A stretch of 64,000 bases of DNA, taken from Rhodanobacteraceae bacterium (GTDB lineage: Bacteria > Pseudomonadota > Gammaproteobacteria > Xanthomonadales > Rhodanobacteraceae). Shown here one piece after another: positions 18,562 through 27,821 of the stretch. Made by a program: the position numbers and the translations under genes. The notes under the pieces were generated by a model. That model searched no databases and was not told the DNA's origin. It was given only the letters and a program-made list of their open reading frames with translations. The DNA is taken from assembly GCA_030167125.1 (NCBI GenBank), contig CP126531.1:682001-746000 (forward strand), read 5' to 3'. The stretch's first letter is position 1; each line of letters begins with the position of its first letter.

Positions 18562-18638
18562 GAGCGCGCCGTATCGCGCGAGACCGATCAGCCGCGGCCA
18601 ACGGAAAAGACGGCGCTTCTCGCCGCGCCGCTCCTACA
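18557..18638. repeat. Palindromic element, family D, shared by the ends of truB and the oxidoreductase gene
   Basis: TGTAGGAGCG (18557-18566) and CGCTCCTACA (18629-18638) are perfect inverted ends of an 82-base unit. TAG in the left arm is the truB stop (18559-18561). CTA in the right arm is the stop of the convergent gene on the minus strand (18634-18636). The TGTAGGAGCG start resembles REP elements known from pseudomonads. Confidence 0.8.
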
Positions 18639-20874
18639 GCAACCGCATCAAGTCCGGCCAGATCGGCAACTGCCGCACGCGCACGGTGGTGCCCGCGAAG
18701 ATTGCGTTGGCGAGCGCCGGCGCGGCGGAGGGAAAACCCATGTCGAACGCGCCGGTCGGCCGTTCCTGCGACGGCACCAGGATCACCTGCACGTCGTGCG
18801 GCATCTGCGCCATCGTCGCGAGCGGGTAATCCCTGAAGCCGCGTTGCGCGACCAAGCCGTTCTTGATCGTGATGCGCTGGCGCAGCGCCGTCGAAAAACC
18901 ATCCAGCGTCGCGCCGACCAGCGCCGCGCGCGCACCGAGCGGGTTCACCACCCGGCCGAGGTCGGCGGCGCACACCACGTTGTGGATCACGAGGCGCGTG
19001 CCTTCCATCGAGATTTCCACCGCGTGCGCGACGTAGCCGCCGAAGGTGAAGTGGCAGGCCAGACCGAAACCGTGGCCGTGCGGATGCGGCTTGCTCCAGC
19101 CGATCGCATCGGCCGCGAGTTGCAGCACCCATGACAAACGACCGGTGTCGAGCACCGGGCCGCCGTGTCCGCGATAGGAAAGCTTGCGCGGTTCGCCCAG
19201 CAGCGCGAGGCGGAATTTCAAGGCATCCTGCTTCAGGCCTTGCGCGATTTCGTCGATGAAGCATTCGGTCGCGAACGCGTTGACCGCGTGCGAGCTGGCG
19301 CGGTAGCTGCCGCGCGGCAGCGTCGAGTCCAGCGCAAACCACGCATATTGGAGATTATCGATCAGGCCCGCGGGCAGGTCGTCGGGATGCATTTCCGAAA
19401 GCCACCAGCGCGCGCGGGGTTCGCGCCCGGCTAGGCGCGAGGTGCTGGCGATGCGGTGCGTCCAGCCGGTCAGCTTGTTCTTGCGGTCGGCGCAGGCTTC
19501 GAGTTTGTGCGCCGAGAACGGCCGGAAGGTGTCGTGCGCGAACGCGTCGGCGCGCGTCCACGTCAGCTTGACCGGCTTGCCCGCGGCCTTGGCCAGCATC
19601 ACCGCTTCGGCCACGTAATCGGCTTCGAGGAAGCGGCCGAAACCGCCGCCGGCGCGCGGCAGCCGTATTTCGATCTTGTCGGGCGCGAGACCGGTCAGGC
19701 GTTGCACGGTGTCGAACGTCGCGCGCGGGTTCTGCACCGGCGCGACGATCACCGCGCGCTGGCTGTCCACCTTCACCAGCGCGTTCGGCAATTCCAGGTC
19801 CGCGTGCGCGATGGTGGCGACGTGGTATTCGGCCTGGAAGCGATGCCGCGCGCGCTTGGCGGCCGTGGCGAAATCGCCGTCGGTGCGCACCGCCTTTTCG
19901 GGCTGGCCCTGCAACGCGGTGGCCGCGGCCTCCGTCAGCGCGTCGTCGCCATGCGCGGCGCGCGCGCCCGGGTTCCAGCGGACATCGAGCTTCGCGACGC
20001 CCTGCATGGCCGTCCACGTGTCCTCCGCCAGCACCGCGACGGCCGCAGCCAGTTGCTGCGTGCCGAGCGGGCGTGCGGGACTGGGCGGCGGGATCGTCAA
20101 CACCTTCTTGACGCCATCCAGTTTCAGTGCGGCGCGGTCGTCCAAGTGCGCCAGCGTGCCGCCGGGATAGGGGCAGTGCGCGATCACCGCGACCAGCGTG
20201 TCGCCGAACCACTCGTCGCCCGCGAAGTGCTGGCGGCCGCTAACGATGTCGCGCGCGTCGACGTCGCCCGCGTCCTGGCCGATCAGCGTGTATTGCGAAA
20301 CAGGCTTCGGTGCCGGCAGGTTCGCCGGCGGTTTCAGTTTCGCTGCGGCTTCGGCGAGTTCGCCGTAGCCGAGCTTGCGGCCATCGCGCGCGATCACCAT
20401 GCCGCGTTGCGTGCGCAGGTTCGCGACGTCGATGTTCCAGCGCGCAGCCGCGGCACGCAGCAACAGTTCACGCGCGGCGGCGCCGACGCTGCGCAGGTCG
20501 TTCCACGCAGCCGGCACGCTGGTGCTGCCCGACGCCATCTGGTGGCCGTAGGTCCAGTGCGGTTCGCCGCCGACGTCGGTGACGCCGAGATCGAGCGGCT
20601 CGACGATCACGCGATTCCAGTCGGCGTCAAGTTCCTCGGCGATGATGCGCGCTTCGGCTGTGCGGATGCCCTGGCCGACCTCGGGATCGCGCGCGCCGAT
20701 CACGGTGGTGCCGTCGGGTTCGATGCGCAGGTACGGATTCAGCGTGATCAGGTTCTGGCCCAGCAGCTCGTCCGGTGTCCACGCCAACGCGGGCAGGCCG
20801 ACCACCAACGCGCCGGTGGCGGTGCCGAAGACCTTGAGGAAGCGCCGGCGGCCGGCGTCGTGCGCGCGCGTCAT
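18634..20874 (-). CDS. Molybdopterin-binding subunit of an isoquinoline 1-oxidoreductase/aldehyde oxidase-type enzyme
   Basis: This 746-residue protein is the large, molybdenum-cofactor subunit of a xanthine-oxidase-family hydroxylase, likely periplasmic. It starts with a Tat-type signal (RRRFLKVFGTATGALVVGLPALA). Family segments include RDPEVGQGIRTAEARIIAEELDADW near the start, PRAGGGFGRFLEADYVAEAVMLAK in the middle and NPLGARAALVGATLDGFSTAL near the end. The ATG at 20874 overlaps the stop of the upstream iron-sulfur subunit by four bases. The substrate could be an N-heterocycle or an aldehyde; the sequence does not decide. The stop lies inside a palindromic repeat. Confidence 0.87.
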   Translation of the reverse strand: MTRAHDAGRRRFLKVFGTATGALVVGLPALAWTPDELLGQNLITLNPYLRIEPDGTTVIGARDPEVGQGIRTAEARIIAEELDADWNRVIVEPLDLGVTDVGGEPHWTYGHQMASGSTSVPAAWNDLRSVGAAARELLLRAAAARWNIDVANLRTQRGMVIARDGRKLGYGELAEAAAKLKPPANLPAPKPVSQYTLIGQDAGDVDARDIVSGRQHFAGDEWFGDTLVAVIAHCPYPGGTLAHLDDRAALKLDGVKKVLTIPPPSPARPLGTQQLAAAVAVLAEDTWTAMQGVAKLDVRWNPGARAAHGDDALTEAAATALQGQPEKAVRTDGDFATAAKRARHRFQAEYHVATIAHADLELPNALVKVDSQRAVIVAPVQNPRATFDTVQRLTGLAPDKIEIRLPRAGGGFGRFLEADYVAEAVMLAKAAGKPVKLTWTRADAFAHDTFRPFSAHKLEACADRKNKLTGWTHRIASTSRLAGREPRARWWLSEMHPDDLPAGLIDNLQYAWFALDSTLPRGSYRASSHAVNAFATECFIDEIAQGLKQDALKFRLALLGEPRKLSYRGHGGPVLDTGRLSWVLQLAADAIGWSKPHPHGHGFGLACHFTFGGYVAHAVEISMEGTRLVIHNVVCAADLGRVVNPLGARAALVGATLDGFSTALRQRITIKNGLVAQRGFRDYPLATMAQMPHDVQVILVPSQERPTGAFDMGFPSAAPALANAIFAGTTVRVRQLPIWPDLMRLL

Positions 20875-21392
20875 TTCGACTCGCCCGGCGCGGCGGCGGC
20901 GCGCTGGATCGCGCGGCGGATGCGCGGGTAGCTGCCGCAGCGGCACAGGTTGGCGATGCCGTCGATGTCGGCGTCGGACGGTTTCGGCTTGCGCGAGAGC
21001 AGGTCGACCGCGGCCATGATCTGGCCGGATTGGCAGTAGCCGCACAGGATCGCGTCCTCGTCGATCCAGGCTTGTTGCACCGGATGCAGTTTGCCGTCCG
21101 CGCTTGCGAGTCCTTCGATCGTGGTGATGTCGGAGTCCGCGAGGTCGGCCATCGGCACCGCGCAGGCGCGCTTGAGCTTGCCGTCGACCAGTACGCTGCA
21201 CGCGCCGCAACTCTGGTCGTCGCAGCCGTACTTGCAACCGGTCAGGCGCAATACGTCGCGCAGGTACCACAGCAACGGCATCGCCGGATCGCCGGTATGA
21301 CGGAAGCGCTTGCCGTTGATGGAAACATCGATGCCCTTGCGGATGGGCTTGGGCACGATCTTCGTGGGTGGGGCTTGCGGGGCTTGGGGCAT
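20871..21392 (-). CDS. [2Fe-2S] subunit of the molybdenum hydroxylase
   Basis: This 173-residue iron-sulfur subunit passes electrons from the molybdenum subunit encoded just downstream. The plant-type cluster motif is GCKYGCDDQSCGACSVLVDG, followed by the second cluster domain with CGYCQSGQIMAA and NLCRCGSYPRIRRAI. These are the two [2Fe-2S] sites of the family. A short N-terminal proline-rich extension (MPQAPQAPPTKIVPK) precedes the usual start. The two subunit genes overlap at ATGA. No FAD subunit is present, which is normal for the isoquinoline 1-oxidoreductase type. Confidence 0.92.
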   Translation of the reverse strand: MPQAPQAPPTKIVPKPIRKGIDVSINGKRFRHTGDPAMPLLWYLRDVLRLTGCKYGCDDQSCGACSVLVDGKLKRACAVPMADLADSDITTIEGLASADGKLHPVQQAWIDEDAILCGYCQSGQIMAAVDLLSRKPKPSDADIDGIANLCRCGSYPRIRRAIQRAAAAPGESK

Positions 21393-21566
21393 CCGCCGAT
21401 TGTATTCGCTGCGCCCACCCGGCTCATCCCGGGATCGGCGCGGGCCGCGGCGGTATTCATCGGTCATGCACAATGGGCATGACCGCGCGATTGCGTTTTG
21501 CAGGGCCGCACGCAACACTTGGCGGCCTTGTCCGCGCGGCCGCGCGCCTCCCGCCATCCACGATCC

Positions 21567-24257
21567 ATGACCGCTTCCGCCCCTGCGCCGCTTGCCCCCG
21601 ATGCGCCCTGGGTGGTGCTGAAGTTCGGCGGCACCAGCGTGGCGACCGCCGATCGCTGGCGGACGATCCTGCAGCTCGCCGCCGCCCGCCGCGCCGAAGG
21701 GGCGCGCGTGGTCATCGTGGTGTCGGCGCTGGCCGGCGTCACCGATGCATTGAAAGCCCTCTGCGCCTGCGCGCCGGACGAGCGCGAAGCGGCGGTTGCG
21801 AAACTGGTGGAGCGGCATCGCGCGTTGGCCGGAGAAATGGGCTTGGCCGAAACCGCCGACATGGATCGCGGGTTGGCGTCGTTGCAGGCGCTGATGGTCG
21901 AGTCACAAGGCGGCTTAAGGGAAAACTATTTGTGGCAGGCCGCGGTGCAGGGCCACGGCGAACTGTTGTCGAGTGCGTTGGGTGCGGCTTTCATGAGCGC
22001 GAACGGCTTGCCGACGCAATGGCTGGATGCGCGCGAAGCCCTGCTGGCGCGCGAGGTTCCGTTCCTCAACGAACGGGCGCGCGCGTTGTCCGCGCAGGTG
22101 CAGGTCGAAGCCGACCCCGCATTCGCCGCGGCGCTCGCCGCGCGCGGCGAGATGTTCACCACCCAGGGTTTCATCGCGCGCGACGGAGAAGGGAACACCG
22201 TGCTGCTCGGGCGCGGCGGATCGGATACGTCGGCCGCGCACATGGGCGCGCTGCTGCGCGCATCGTGCGTGGAAATCTGGACCGACGTGGCCGGCATGTT
22301 CACGGCCGATCCGCGCCAGGTGCCCGGTGCGCGGCTGTTGCAGCGGCTCGACTACGACGAGGCGCAGGAAATCGCGACCACCGGCGCCAAGGTGTTGCAC
22401 GCGCGTTGCATTTCGCCGTGCCGGCGCGCGCGCGTGCCGCTGCTGGTCAAGGACACGCGGCATCCGGATTTCGAGGGCACGCTGATCGGGCCGCTGCCGC
22501 CCGAGGCCGCGCCCAGCATCAAGGCCATCAGTTCGCGGCGCGGCATCACGCTAGTGTCGATGGAAACCTCGGGCATGTGGCAGCAGGTCGGCTTCCTCGC
22601 CGACGTGTTCGCCGCGTTCAAGCAGCACGGCTTGTCGGTGGATTTGATCGGTTCGGCGGAAACCAACGTCACGGTGTCGCTCGATCCCACCGAGAACCTG
22701 CTCGATTCCGACGTGGTCGCGGCACTGGCGGCCGATCTTGCCAAGGTGTGCCGCGTCAAGGTGATCGCGCCGTGCGCGGCGGTGACGCTGGTCGGCCGCG
22801 GCATGCGCTCGATGCTGCACCGGCTCTCCGGGGTGCTGGCCGAGTTCGGTTCGATGCGCGTGCACCTGATTTCGCAATCGTCCAACAACTTGAACCTGAC
22901 TTTCGTGGTGGACGAGGCGATGCTGGATGGCTTGCTGCCGCGCCTGCACGAACTGTTGATCCGTGCCGGCGCGCTGCGCACCGACGACTCGGCGTTGTTC
23001 GGGCCGAGCTGGCAGGAACTCTACGGCGAAGGCGCGAGGCACGTGCGCGCGCCGTGGTGGTGCGAAGCGCGCGACGAGTTGCTGAAACTTTCACACGTTG
23101 ATGATCTACCGATGGATAAAGATTCCCTTCCCCCGCTTGCGGGGGAAGGTGCCCGCAGGGCGGATGGGGGGAAAGCCGCGACCACACCCCGCTATGTCTA
23201 TCACCTTCCGACCGTGCGCGCGCAAGCGCAGGCGCTGCGCGCGATGCAATCGGTCGATCGCCTGTACTACGCGATCAAGGCCAATCCGCATCCTGCGATC
23301 CTGCGCACGCTGGCGCAGGAAGGTTTCGGCTTCGAATGCGTGTCGCCGGGCGAACTGGACGCCGTGGATGCGATCGGCGAGACTCGCGAGTTGCCGCGCC
23401 TGTTCACGCCGAACTTCGCGCTGCGTGCCGACTATGCGCAGGCGCTGCAGCGCGGCATCACCACCACGCTGGATGCGCTGCATCCGTTGCAGCACTGGCC
23501 GGAACTGTTCGCCGGCCGCGAGATCATGCTGCGCGTCGACCTCGGCCGCGGACTCGGCCACCACGACAAGGTGCGCACCGGCGGCGTCACCAGCAAGTTC
23601 GGCCTGCCATTGGACCAACTCGGCACGTTCCTCGAACTGGCGCGCGCGCATGATGTGCGCGTTATCGGCCTGCACGCGCATCTCGGCTCGGGCATTCTGG
23701 ATGCGGCGTACTGGTCCAGCGTGTGCGCGCAACTTGCGAGCCTGGCCGAGCGGATCGGCGACGTGCGCGTTTTGAATCTGGGCGGCGGCCTCGGCGTGCC
23801 TTCGCATCCGGGCGAAGCAGAACTCGATCTCCGCGCGGTCGATGCTGCGCTCATCGAAGTGAAACGTGCGTACCCGCAATACGAACTGTGGATGGAACCG
23901 GGACGCTGGCTGGTGGCCGACGCCGGCGTGCTGCTGGCGCGCGTCACCCAGACCAAGCGCAAGGGCGCGCTGGAATACCTGGGCTGCGACGCGGGCATGC
24001 ATGCGCTGATCCGTCCCGCGCTGTACGACGCTTGGCACGAGATCGTCAACCTGTCGCGGCTCGGTGCGCCGGCCGACACGTTGTATCAGGTGGTCGGGCC
24101 GATCTGCGAATCGGGCGACGTGCTCGGTTCCGACCGGCGCCTGCCGCGCAGCGAGGAAGGCGACGTGCTGCTGATCGCGCAGGCCGGCGCCTACGGCGAA
24201 TCGATGGCCTCGCACTACAATTTGCGGCCACTTGCTCAAGCGGCGGTCATCGAATGA
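21567..24257 (+). CDS. lysAC: Bifunctional aspartate kinase / diaminopimelate decarboxylase
   Basis: This 896-residue fusion joins the first and last steps of lysine synthesis. The N-terminal half is aspartokinase: the VVLKFGGTSVATADRW start, the GRGGSDTSA loop, TDVAGMFTADPR, and two ACT domains for feedback control ending about residue 500. The C-terminal half is DAP decarboxylase: PLP lysine in YYAIKANPHP near residue 570, GLHAHLGSGI, GGGLGVPSHPG, EPGRWLVADAG and CESGDVLGSDR. Such fusions are known from Xanthomonas and relatives. A palindromic repeat is inserted in frame in the linker (residues about 518-537). The ATG at 21567 fits the kinase start. The stop overlaps murL (ATGA). Confidence 0.95.
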   Translation: MTASAPAPLAPDAPWVVLKFGGTSVATADRWRTILQLAAARRAEGARVVIVVSALAGVTDALKALCACAPDEREAAVAKLVERHRALAGEMGLAETADMDRGLASLQALMVESQGGLRENYLWQAAVQGHGELLSSALGAAFMSANGLPTQWLDAREALLAREVPFLNERARALSAQVQVEADPAFAAALAARGEMFTTQGFIARDGEGNTVLLGRGGSDTSAAHMGALLRASCVEIWTDVAGMFTADPRQVPGARLLQRLDYDEAQEIATTGAKVLHARCISPCRRARVPLLVKDTRHPDFEGTLIGPLPPEAAPSIKAISSRRGITLVSMETSGMWQQVGFLADVFAAFKQHGLSVDLIGSAETNVTVSLDPTENLLDSDVVAALAADLAKVCRVKVIAPCAAVTLVGRGMRSMLHRLSGVLAEFGSMRVHLISQSSNNLNLTFVVDEAMLDGLLPRLHELLIRAGALRTDDSALFGPSWQELYGEGARHVRAPWWCEARDELLKLSHVDDLPMDKDSLPPLAGEGARRADGGKAATTPRYVYHLPTVRAQAQALRAMQSVDRLYYAIKANPHPAILRTLAQEGFGFECVSPGELDAVDAIGETRELPRLFTPNFALRADYAQALQRGITTTLDALHPLQHWPELFAGREIMLRVDLGRGLGHHDKVRTGGVTSKFGLPLDQLGTFLELARAHDVRVIGLHAHLGSGILDAAYWSSVCAQLASLAERIGDVRVLNLGGGLGVPSHPGEAELDLRAVDAALIEVKRAYPQYELWMEPGRWLVADAGVLLARVTQTKRKGALEYLGCDAGMHALIRPALYDAWHEIVNLSRLGAPADTLYQVVGPICESGDVLGSDRRLPRSEEGDVLLIAQAGAYGESMASHYNLRPLAQAAVIE
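23118..23176. repeat. Coding palindromic element, family B, in lysAC
   Basis: A hairpin of CCTTCCCCCGC and GCGGGGGAAGG is followed by a GGGCGGATGGGG tail. It is read in frame as KDSLPPLAGEGARRADGGK. A near-identical element in hrpA (40727-40784) encodes exactly the same 19 residues. It lies between the kinase and decarboxylase domains. Confidence 0.9.
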
Positions 24258-25642
24258 ACACGCTTGCCGACCCGCGCCAGGCGCGAGTCTTCCGCTTCGT
24301 GCGTTGCGACTACGCGGACGGCGTGGCCGAGCTGGTGTACGCGTTCGACAACGGTCCGGAGATGATCGAGCGCATCCGCTTTCCGGACGCACCCGCGTTG
24401 CCCGAATCGCGCAAGGCCGCTTTCGATGCCGCGCTGCGCATGCTGCACTGCTTTGCGGGCGTCAGCTACTACAAGGCCGGCTTGCCGCCGCGCATCGAGG
24501 TCGAAACCGGCGTGCTCGATCCGGCCACGGCGGATCTGCTGGATGCGCTGTACCTGCACGGGCTCGGCGAGTTTGCGTACCGCAACGGGCTGGATCTGCG
24601 CGGCAGGATCGCGTTTCCGTGCGGATCACAGTCAGCAAACGAAAGCCTCCTATCGTCATCCCGGCCAGGGAATGGCCGGGACCCAGAGCCAGGGATGGCA
24701 AAAAGCGCGCTGGTGCCCATCGGCGGCGGCAAGGATTCGCTGGTGGTGGTCGAGGCACTGAAGCACGCCGGCATCGAAGCCACCGCGACGTGGGTCGGTG
24801 CGTCGCCATTGATCGCGGAGGTTGCCGCGCGCACCGGCCTGCCAATGCTCAATATCGGCCGCGAACTTTCGCCGCTGCTGTTCGAGTACAACCGCATGGG
24901 CGCGTGGAACGGCCACATACCGGTCACTGCGATCAACTCGGCGATCCTTGCTTGCGCGGCAGTGTTGTACGGCTTCGATGCGATCGCGTTCGCCAACGAG
25001 CGTTCGGCCTCGGCGGCGACGCTGGAATACGAGGGTGGACAGGTCAACCACCAGTGGAGCAAGGGCTGGGCATTCGAAAAGCAGTTCGCGGCATGGCTGC
25101 ATTCGCATGTCGCGGGCGATCTCGATTACTTCTCGTTGCTGCGCCCGTTTTCCGAACTCGCGGTCACGCGCGCCTTCGCGAAATCCGGCTCCGCGTATTT
25201 CGACGCGTTCTCGTCGTGCAACCGCAATTTCAAGATTCTTGGTCCCAAGCCGGCCGATCGCTGGTGCGGCCAATGCCCGAAATGCCACTTCGTGTTCCTG
25301 GCGCTGGCGCCGTTCCTGCCCAAGCCGCGGCTGCTGCAAATCTTCGGCCGCAACCTGCTGGATGACGAAACGCAGGCACCGGGTTTCGATGCGCTGATCG
25401 AATACCGCGACCATAAGCCTTTCGAATGCGTGGGCGAAGCCAGCGAAGCGCGCGCGGCGTTCGCGACGCTGGCGGCGCGCGCGGAATGGCGCGAGGACGC
25501 GCTGGTTGCACGCTTCCGCGACGACATCGCATCGCAGCTCGACGCGACGCAACTGGCGTTGCAACCGTGGCTGGACCCGGCAGGCGAACACGGCATCCCG
25601 CCGCGCTTCGCGGGAGCGCTCGATGCGATTCGCGGAGCTTGA
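24254..25642 (+). CDS. murL: UDP-MurNAc-L-Ala-L-Glu epimerase MurL
   Basis: In Xanthomonas, MurL inverts the terminal L-Glu of UDP-MurNAc-L-Ala-L-Glu to D-Glu, replacing glutamate racemase and standard MurD. This 462-residue protein carries the family's PP-loop-like ALVPIGGGKDSLVVVEALKHAGIEA, then the segment AFANERSASAATLEYEGGQVNHQWSKG and the cysteine pair KPADRWCGQCPKCHFVF. The next gene is MurD2, the partner ligase, which strongly supports the call. A family C repeat is inserted in frame at about residues 125-151, just before the GGGKDS loop, adding an atypical SSRPGNGRDPEPG stretch. The start overlaps the lysAC stop. Confidence 0.88.
   Translation: MNTLADPRQARVFRFVRCDYADGVAELVYAFDNGPEMIERIRFPDAPALPESRKAAFDAALRMLHCFAGVSYYKAGLPPRIEVETGVLDPATADLLDALYLHGLGEFAYRNGLDLRGRIAFPCGSQSANESLLSSSRPGNGRDPEPGMAKSALVPIGGGKDSLVVVEALKHAGIEATATWVGASPLIAEVAARTGLPMLNIGRELSPLLFEYNRMGAWNGHIPVTAINSAILACAAVLYGFDAIAFANERSASAATLEYEGGQVNHQWSKGWAFEKQFAAWLHSHVAGDLDYFSLLRPFSELAVTRAFAKSGSAYFDAFSSCNRNFKILGPKPADRWCGQCPKCHFVFLALAPFLPKPRLLQIFGRNLLDDETQAPGFDALIEYRDHKPFECVGEASEARAAFATLAARAEWREDALVARFRDDIASQLDATQLALQPWLDPAGEHGIPPRFAGALDAIRGA
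24655..24700. repeat. Coding palindromic element, family C, in murL
   Basis: CGTCATCCCGG leads into a palindrome with arms CCCGGCCA and TGGCCGGG (24660-24680), then ACCCAGAGCCAGGGATGG. The order matches the intergenic repeat at 50539-50600 (CGTCATTCCGG, hairpin, ACCCAGGGA). Here it is read through in the murL frame. Confidence 0.75.
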
Positions 25643-26984
25643 GCACGCGGACGTCGCGGTGTGGGGCTACGGCCGGGAAGGGCGCAGCGTGTTGGCCGCG
25701 CTGCGGCGGCGCTTTCCGGACAAGCCGCTGACGCTGTATTGCGGACGCGATGAAACGGAAGCGGCGCGCGCAAAGGGCGACAAGAATTTGCGCGTCACGG
25801 GCGCCGCACCTGATGCAGATGCCTTGGCCGCGCACGACATCGTGATCAAGTCACCCGGCATCAGCGCGTACAAACCGGGAATCCTCGCCGCGCGCGAACG
25901 CGGCACGCGCTTCACCTCGGGCACCGCGCTGTGGTTCGGCGAAAATCCCGATGCGCGCGTGGTCGCGGTCACCGGCACCAAGGGCAAAAGCACGACCACC
26001 GCACTGATCGCGCATCTCGCGCGCGCCTTGCGGGTGCGCACCGCACTGGCCGGCAACATCGGCCTGCCGCTGCTGGACCTGGATGGGCAGCACGCGGATC
26101 TGTGGGCGGTCGAACTTTCCAGCTTCCAGACCAGCGAAGCCGGCCCGGTCGAACTGGGCGTCGTCGTAAGCCTGGCCGAGGAGCACCTGGACTGGCACGG
26201 CACCCGCGAACGCTACATCACGGACAAGCTGAAGCTCGCGGACGTGTCGCGCACGCTGTTGGTCGATGCCGAGACACCGCTGCTGATGGAACGCACCGCT
26301 GCGCATCCGCGCCGCCGGACCTTCGGCGATGCATCGGGCTGGAATGCCGCCGATGGATGGATCATGCGCGGACATGAACGCGTATTCGACGCCGCCTCAC
26401 TGCCGCTGCACGGCGCGCACAACGTGCACAATGCGTGCGCTGCACTCGCGGCGATCGAGTTGCTGGGCTTCGACGCACGCGCGGCGGCATCGTCGCTCGC
26501 CGCGTTCAGGCCGCTGCCGCACCGGCTCACGTCGCTGGGCGTGCGCGACGGCGTCGAATGGATCGATGATTCGATCAGTACCACGCCGGATGCCGCGTTG
26601 GCGGCGCTGGAAAGCCTGCGCGGCCGCGCGGTCATGCTGATCCTGGGCGGACACGACCGTGGCCTGGACTGGAACGGCTTCGCGCGCGCGCTGCGCGCAA
26701 ATCCGCCGCACGCGATCATCGCGCAGGGCGCAGCCGGCCCGCGGATCGCGCGCACGCTGCGCGGTTCAGCACTGGCCTGTCCCATCGAAGAAGCCATCGA
26801 TCTCGCCGCCGCGGTCGCGAACGCAAGAAAAACCACCTCGCGCGGCGGCGCCGTGCTGCTCTCGCCGGGCGCGCCGAGCTTCGACCAATTCAGGAACTAC
26901 GCCGAACGCGGCAGCGCATTCGCGCGGCTCGCAGGTTTCGATGGCGACGCCATCGGCGAAATCACCGGGCTCGGCATCGCCTGA
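25623..26984 (+). CDS. murD2: UDP-N-acetylmuramoyl-L-alanine--L-glutamate ligase MurD2
   Basis: This 453-residue Mur ligase adds L-Glu to UDP-MurNAc-L-Ala; MurL then epimerises it. It has the Mur ATP loop VVAVTGTKGKSTTTALIAHLA, the central ELSSFQTS and EEHLDWHGT segments, the HNVHNACAALAA motif and a C-terminal domain with DDSISTTPDAALAAL and LILGGHDRG. It overlaps the end of murL by 20 bases, so translation is probably coupled. Substrate choice (L-Glu, not D-Glu) is inferred from the MurL partner. Confidence 0.9.
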   Translation: MRFAELEHADVAVWGYGREGRSVLAALRRRFPDKPLTLYCGRDETEAARAKGDKNLRVTGAAPDADALAAHDIVIKSPGISAYKPGILAARERGTRFTSGTALWFGENPDARVVAVTGTKGKSTTTALIAHLARALRVRTALAGNIGLPLLDLDGQHADLWAVELSSFQTSEAGPVELGVVVSLAEEHLDWHGTRERYITDKLKLADVSRTLLVDAETPLLMERTAAHPRRRTFGDASGWNAADGWIMRGHERVFDAASLPLHGAHNVHNACAALAAIELLGFDARAAASSLAAFRPLPHRLTSLGVRDGVEWIDDSISTTPDAALAALESLRGRAVMLILGGHDRGLDWNGFARALRANPPHAIIAQGAAGPRIARTLRGSALACPIEEAIDLAAAVANARKTTSRGGAVLLSPGAPSFDQFRNYAERGSAFARLAGFDGDAIGEITGLGIA

Positions 26985-27078
26985 CCTCGTGCAGTCGGCC
27001 AGCTTGGCGCATCCTGATCGTTCAGCCGGCTGTTCTTGACGCGGTGGGCGATGGCGGCGAACGACCGCCAGCGCTGCG

Positions 27079-27798
27079 TCAACCTGCTGCTTGCGAAGCA
27101 GGCGTGCCGTCCGACCAACGGCCGATACGGACCATGAAAATGGTCGCGCGTTCCTCGGGGTCTTTCGTCGAGATCACCGGCGAACCGGGCAGGTCGGCTC
27201 CCCAATCACCCCTTGCGTTTTCCGAAACGAAGAACATCAGGTGCGGATGCCAGCGCCTCGCTGTAACGGGATCATCGCCGAGGTACTGCTGCTTCGACAT
27301 CATGTAGCACATGGCGCCCGCGCCGAGCGCAGGCAATTCCTTTTTCCGGAACGCCAATGCAAGTGCCTTCGCGATTTCTTGCCTGGTTTTTCCGGCGAGT
27401 ACCAGCTCGGTCTTCATCAGGTAGATGGGCGCAAAAGTCTTTGCGGCGGCCGGGTTGAAACAAATCGGGCCACGGACTTTGGGGTTCCGGAATTCCGGAT
27501 CGGTAGTGGAGTTGCCCCACGATCGTTCAACGATGCAGAGAAAGCCATTTTTCCCGCTGATTGCCGTCGTGTAGCCGTTCTGTCCAAGGACCATCACCGA
27601 GGCGTCGGCCGATATCGAGGGTGGCGCCGCGCTCCGGGCCAGTTCGATTTCCTCCTTCTCGGGCATCGAATACCCGCTGAGATTGGCTTGCGGCCCGGAA
27701 ACGGGTTCCCTTGCCATCGCTGGTGAGCGTGGAGTTGTGCACGCCAACATGGCCAGCGCGCAAATTCTGCAGTACGTGAATGTCTTTCCCGATTTCAT
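27079..27798 (-). CDS. Exported hypothetical protein, last gene of the TonB receptor operon
   Basis: I do not recognise this 239-residue protein. It begins with a probable signal peptide of about 29 residues (MKSGKTFTYCRICALAMLA, ending near SPAMA). The mature part contains VMVLGQNGYTTAISGKNGFLCIVERSW, cysteines, and an ICFNPAAAKTFAPIYL segment. The ATG at 27798 lies 23 bases after the stop of the TPR gene, so it is probably the third gene of an operon with that gene and the TonB receptor. The upstream extension of the open frame overlaps the TPR gene and is not used. A periplasmic role linked to the receptor is only context-based. Confidence 0.7.
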   Translation of the reverse strand: MKSGKTFTYCRICALAMLACTTPRSPAMAREPVSGPQANLSGYSMPEKEEIELARSAAPPSISADASVMVLGQNGYTTAISGKNGFLCIVERSWGNSTTDPEFRNPKVRGPICFNPAAAKTFAPIYLMKTELVLAGKTRQEIAKALALAFRKKELPALGAGAMCYMMSKQQYLGDDPVTARRWHPHLMFFVSENARGDWGADLPGSPVISTKDPEERATIFMVRIGRWSDGTPASQAAG

Positions 27799-27821
27799 CG
27801 TTGACCGCAAACAATCCAGAG

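Noticed and set aside
21393..21566. A lysine riboswitch in front of lysAC
   Set aside because: The gap is about 170 bases and holds no sequence I can match to the lysine riboswitch core; control is more likely through the ACT domains.
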